Positions 60,504 through 64,000 of a stretch of 64,000 nt of DNA are shown piece after piece. The notes under the pieces were generated by a model. That model was given only the letters and a program-made list of their open reading frames with translations, was not told the DNA's origin and ran no database searches. The number at the start of each line of letters is the position of its first letter. Position 1 is the stretch's first letter. Source of the DNA: Sparassis latifolia. Lineage: Eukaryota; Basidiomycota; Agaricomycetes; Polyporales; Sparassidaceae. The translations under genes were made by a program, and so were the position numbers. The stretch is taken from positions 434,001-498,000 of the forward strand of contig CM031560.1 in NCBI GenBank assembly GCA_018466975.1, read 5' to 3'.

Positions 60504-61384
60504 TCAACGTCGCCGCAGTCGATTAGGGTCAACACACCCTATGGCGCGCAGGATTGCTGCCGTTCTCGTACCCTGATCATCGGGAATTTCCTTGTCAGGG
60601 CAGTAGCCTTGAAAATATTTGCGTGACTGATGTCTGGCCAGCCCCTCAACGACATCAACAGAGGTGAGAGCTGGCAATGGATCATTCTGGTTGTTTTCAG
60701 CACGTAGGACACAGTCCAACAACTATGTACGCACTCGGTATACAAGGCCCCACGGATATGTGCCGTCTTCCCAGGGAATCTGGACGAATGGCACATTATC
60801 GCCCTTGGCATTCATGCTGTTGTACATCTGAAACAACCATTCAACGACATTAGCATAGGCATTACCTATCCGAGTACTCACCTTGCCAGAAGTTCTCTGA
60901 GTATCTGCGAGGCGCCGCTCAAGTCGCTGAAAACCATCGTCTACCTTTCTGTTCAACTTCCTGATCTCACGACGCATCGGCGACAAAAGAGTCCTCATGC
61001 TCTGATTGAACCAAGGGGGAGCAGCATCTACGTATAATTGAGACAAGGGGCTGAAGTGTCAAACCTCGTTCTTACTGTGATCAGAGGCGGCGACGATATA
61101 TGCCTTGTATTTGATTGCGGATGCAAACTGAACATCATCAACCAATTCGCGCGCTATGTAGTGTATGAAAGCGTTTTTCAGTTGAATTCACCGTATCAAG
61201 GCGCGTGCCTACTGTAGTTGATCTCCACTTGCTTCTCATATAATTTTGCCCGACAGATGTCGTAATCACTGGGAGGTACGTTGGGTTGCGGCGGAAGTTC
61301 GACTCCTGCTTCTACAGGCAGCTGAATAGCCACTGCCAGTGGAGGACCCTGAGGAGGATCCGACAAAGACGACGAGTCAGACAT
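60504..61384 (-). CDS. Mug135-like protein, copy 4 (no heptad unit)
   Basis: Five exons, from the ATG at 61384 (MSDSSSLSDPPQGPPLAVA) to the stop at 60504. Exon 2 has drifted (TRELVDDVQFASAIKYKAYI). APPWFNQSM and the coiled-coil exon follow; the latter is short (DGFQRLERRLADTQRTSG) and lacks any DDTNR unit. The C-terminal exons read VPFVQIPWEDGTYPWGL and LPALTSVDVVEGLARHQS, ending IGCVDPNRLRRR. It is closest to copy 3 at the C-terminus. It faces an oxygenase pseudogene across 429 bases. Confidence 0.7.
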
Positions 61385-61813
61385 ATACTGTAGACGCTGC
61401 TCTTGCTAGATACTGTGTTGAGTGGAAGCTGTTCACACACTGTTCACTAGTTGACTTTCACGTTCTATATATATTTCGGTAGTCTCGGGATTTGCCGTTC
61501 GCCATCTGGCGGACAACAAGAACTTCAAAAAGGGAACAAAGGCATCGCGCATGTAGAAGAAGCTGTAAACGTGTTTGTGAAGTGTTCCAGCAGCTTCACC
61601 TTGAAGTACACTGACGCGAGTCATTCTACGCGAAACGCGTCAGTAAACGCCTCCACGTAGAGTCATTCCGTACAAAATGAGACAGGCTGTGAATATTTGG
61701 CTTCACGCCAAGTCATCCCGCGCAAAATGGGACTGTCATAGTTTCATAGGCCTGGACGCTGCGGGATGGGTGCTGATAATTAAAGCCTCGTCTCAGCTAG
61801 CCTACACCTCATC
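61385..61813. promoter_or_regulatory. Divergent promoter region, copy 4
   Basis: The region contains gtagtctcgggatttgccgt near 61473 and a tctatatata TATA-like stretch near 61462. It holds three AGTCAT-type motifs: a partial one from 61619, then 61661-61683 and 61711-61733. The second is followed by caggctgtgaata, as at the other copies. Confidence 0.5.
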
Positions 61814-63123
61814 ATGTCCGCACTCGGACGAGAATTGCGATCTTTGGGATCCTTCGTCACCAGTAAACCGCCTTATTGTAGCGGCACTTTAGCAGTTCCC
61901 AACGAAGATTTGGTCCTGTACCATGGGAAAGAAAGAGTTGCAAGGTACTCACCCGCTTTCATTAAGATCGAGCCTTTCTCCTTATTTTCGCATTGAAGCC
62001 GAATAGACTTATCGCACACGTCCGAAGAAGATTTGAAGCACCTAGTGGACGCTTGCGATGTAGCGACCTTCGGCATCGCACAGAGGGATGTCTTGGACGA
62101 GTCATACTGGAAGGCGGGAAAGCTCAACACTTCTGCATTCTCCATGCAATTCCATACTGGTGATGCTGGCCTGCTTGAAGCCGTCAAGACAGATCTCATG
62201 GAGGCCCAGAGGCAGAAACCCATCCGTGCTGAACTGTCCAAATTAAATGTTTGCGATATGTCTCCAATAAAAGGTCACGCTAGCATGCTCACCAACTATG
62301 CTTAGGATCCAAGGAATTCTTCAAGTCCCATGTGGACACCTCTCGCAGCAAGCCATGTTCTGCTCGCTGGTTGTCGTTTTCCCTATGCCCCACAGGGGTG
62401 GTGCTCTCGCCCTGCGCCACGACAACGAAGAATGGACCTTCGACTCAGCGGCGACGTTTGCGGAGCAATCGGAGCCTTGCATTGAGTACGTCGCGTTCTA
62501 CAGCGACGTCGAGCACGAGGTCCTGCCCGTCGAATCCGGCTATCGCGTGACGCTGACTTACAATCTGTACTTCGGCTCTGAGGACCTGTATCATACCGTC
62601 CCGAACGCCCACCCAAACTCTCTGAATGAATTTCCATTCAGGGACAGGCTCAAAGAGCTTCTAAAAAATCCGGCATTCTCGCCGCTGGGCGGTACTCTCG
62701 GCTTCCGGCTGCGGCATCAGTATCCTCTGGGGACAAAGGGTGCTCGGCGATACGAAAAGAAATGCATGCATACACTGAAAGCTTGCTGGGGTACCTGAAA
62801 GGCAGTGACGCCGTCCTCCTACGCATCTGTCGGGAGCTCCACCTGAACGCTTCCGTCCAGCTTCTGTTCCGGGATGCCGACGACGGAGAGAGGGGCGTGG
62901 AGGTGCCCTGCGACAGAGTGGTCGATATGTCGGATGATTGCCTGGACACCCAGCTGTGGTGCCGCCTTCAAGAGAACTATGGAGGGCGGAGACGCCGAAA
63001 GTGAACTCCATCGAGAGCCCGTACATCGCGTACAGTAACGACGCCAGTGCTGCTCATACTTACATGTATCTGTGTCTCATCGTTGAAGTCGGAAAGGCTG
63101 GCAATCGTGAGACGGCGGAGTAG
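61814..63123 (+). pseudogene. 2OG-Fe(II) oxygenase pseudogene, remnant 3
   Basis: This is a close copy of 54092-55467 with an intact start (MSALGRELRSLGSF), first intron and DVATFGIAQRDVLDESY segment. It has four defects. The donor of intron 2 has changed from GT to AT (near 62256). One base is missing just after the HVDT iron-ligand segment (near 62348). One base is missing near 62782 in the LLGYLKGS codons. About 60 bases are deleted near 62988. Between the lesions the sequence is very similar to the intact gene, so inactivation seems recent. Confidence 0.88.
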
Positions 63124-63472
63124 ACAACGCGGGAGGTCACAGATGCAGGACGGTCATGTCATGGTTGGTCTGTCACTAAAACTTGTATCAGCCTAATTTT
63201 GAGAACATACATGCTTCCTTGTCTGCATCCGCTACAGAATCAGTCCAGTACTTCGATGCATGGTCGGTTATATACTGGCTTCCACAGGCCATCTTGATGT
63301 CACCTACGAATCACGCAGACGATATGAAAGACATCTTCACCTTCAGACGATGCAATTGGGCTCATGCACCATAGTCAATCCAGAATGCAACCACAGACAT
63401 TATGACATTACCACTCTGTCCTAAGTACTTGACGTGCCCTGTCCACGGAAAGGAATGGCTAACAACTTGGCT
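63124..63472. other. 3' flank of oxygenase remnant 3, duplicated
   Basis: No gene. Nearly identical to 55468-55807, apart from a short insertion near 63187. Confidence 0.7.
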
Positions 63473-63866
63473 TCATGATTCCTGTTGTACATCCTTCAAT
63501 CTGAAACCGACCGCAACGTATGGTCGCAACTACAACCCAGGAAGAAGCGTGAGATGTGAAGCACGCCGAGAGATGAGACGATGCGCACTCGCGAGTTTTC
63601 AATCTCCTCGATTGGCGGTGCGACAAAGAACCGCACTTGCTCGTCAATCAGACGGTACTTTGCCTTTCCGCCTATAACATGCTTTCCAGGTGCGCCTGTG
63701 CGATGTCCACCCGGGAGAGTCGCCTGGCGCGTGCCTGTGGAGTTGTTACCGAACTGTTACATTGAACAAATAGGGAGAACAAACCCTTGTAGTAGTCTTT
63801 GTTTCCCCGTTTCGGGGTAAGGGTGCGTCGGGACGCCTTTGAGAGTCGGACGAGGGTGGGGAACAT
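63473..63866 (-). CDS. MRPL27: Mitochondrial large-subunit ribosomal protein mL41, copy 2
   Basis: This is the second full copy, with the same three exons and both introns. It differs from copy 1 in very few codons: RTLTP in place of RTLTA, an Arg in place of Gln at the last codon of exon 2, and a Ser in place of the final Pro. All exon junctions and the stop are preserved, so both copies look translatable. Its right flank continues the similarity to 56202-56340 up to the window end. The duplicated block therefore extends at least to 64000. Confidence 0.82.
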
Positions 63867-64000
63867 GGCTCGCTGGTGAACACGATCACTCACTTCAGCC
63901 AAATTGACCGACGGTGAGGTTCCCACGCTCCATGGCCAAACGACGACCTCAGCCCGGCGCACGACGAGCTCGCGGGGTCTCGCATTCTGGCAAACACAGA

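Noticed and set aside
1..64000. tRNA, rRNA, CRISPR or intact transposase or reverse transcriptase
   Set aside because: No B-box/T-arm pattern with a credible cloverleaf, no spaced identical repeats of CRISPR type, and no DDE or RT motifs were seen. A tRNA missed by eye remains possible.

Overview
The window looks like nuclear DNA of a basidiomycete fungus, most likely an agaricomycete of the Polyporales type. The evidence is many short GT-AG introns (mostly 45-65 nt), two CaaX mating-pheromone precursors, a DUF6534 membrane protein, polypore-style F-box genes, Mug135-like genes and fungal 2-oxoglutarate/Fe(II) oxygenases. Identifications come from reading translated sequence by eye; no database search was possible.

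Layout. 1-17600 is gene-poor. It is dominated by two diverged direct copies of a roughly 6.2-kb unit (about 300-6510 and 9270-15480), each carrying one F-box gene. 18.3-20.6 kb holds two tandem pheromone-precursor genes. A 605-bp TIR element lies at 22117-22721. 24.4-29 kb holds a phenol-2-monooxygenase-like FAD enzyme (+) and an AIF/AMID-like oxidoreductase (-). 29.6-32.1 kb holds a Mug135-like gene followed by a mosaic of gene fragments. 32.3-34.6 kb is a DUF6534 gene. 36.5-38.3 kb holds a remnant of the 6.2-kb unit and a second Mug135-like gene. 38.9-51.4 kb is a housekeeping block: ROT1, proteasome beta-6 (PRE7), a phospholipase D-like protein and a protein kinase. 52.5-64 kb holds two copies of a block made of Mug135-like (-), 2OG-Fe(II) oxygenase (+) and mitochondrial ribosomal protein mL41 (-). 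Between them lie an oxygenase pseudogene, a gene of an RGG-rich conserved family and a small hypothetical gene.

The most notable pattern is the repeated divergent pairing of a Mug135-like gene with a 2OG-Fe(II) oxygenase: four Mug135 copies, three of them still facing an oxygenase gene or remnant. They are separated by intergenic DNA with shared motifs, and twice the pair sits next to a full mL41 gene. Only one oxygenase copy (54092-55467) is clearly intact. The Mug135 copies remain open and differ in the number of a heptad repeat in a predicted coiled coil. No tRNA, rRNA, CRISPR array or intact transposase was recognised.
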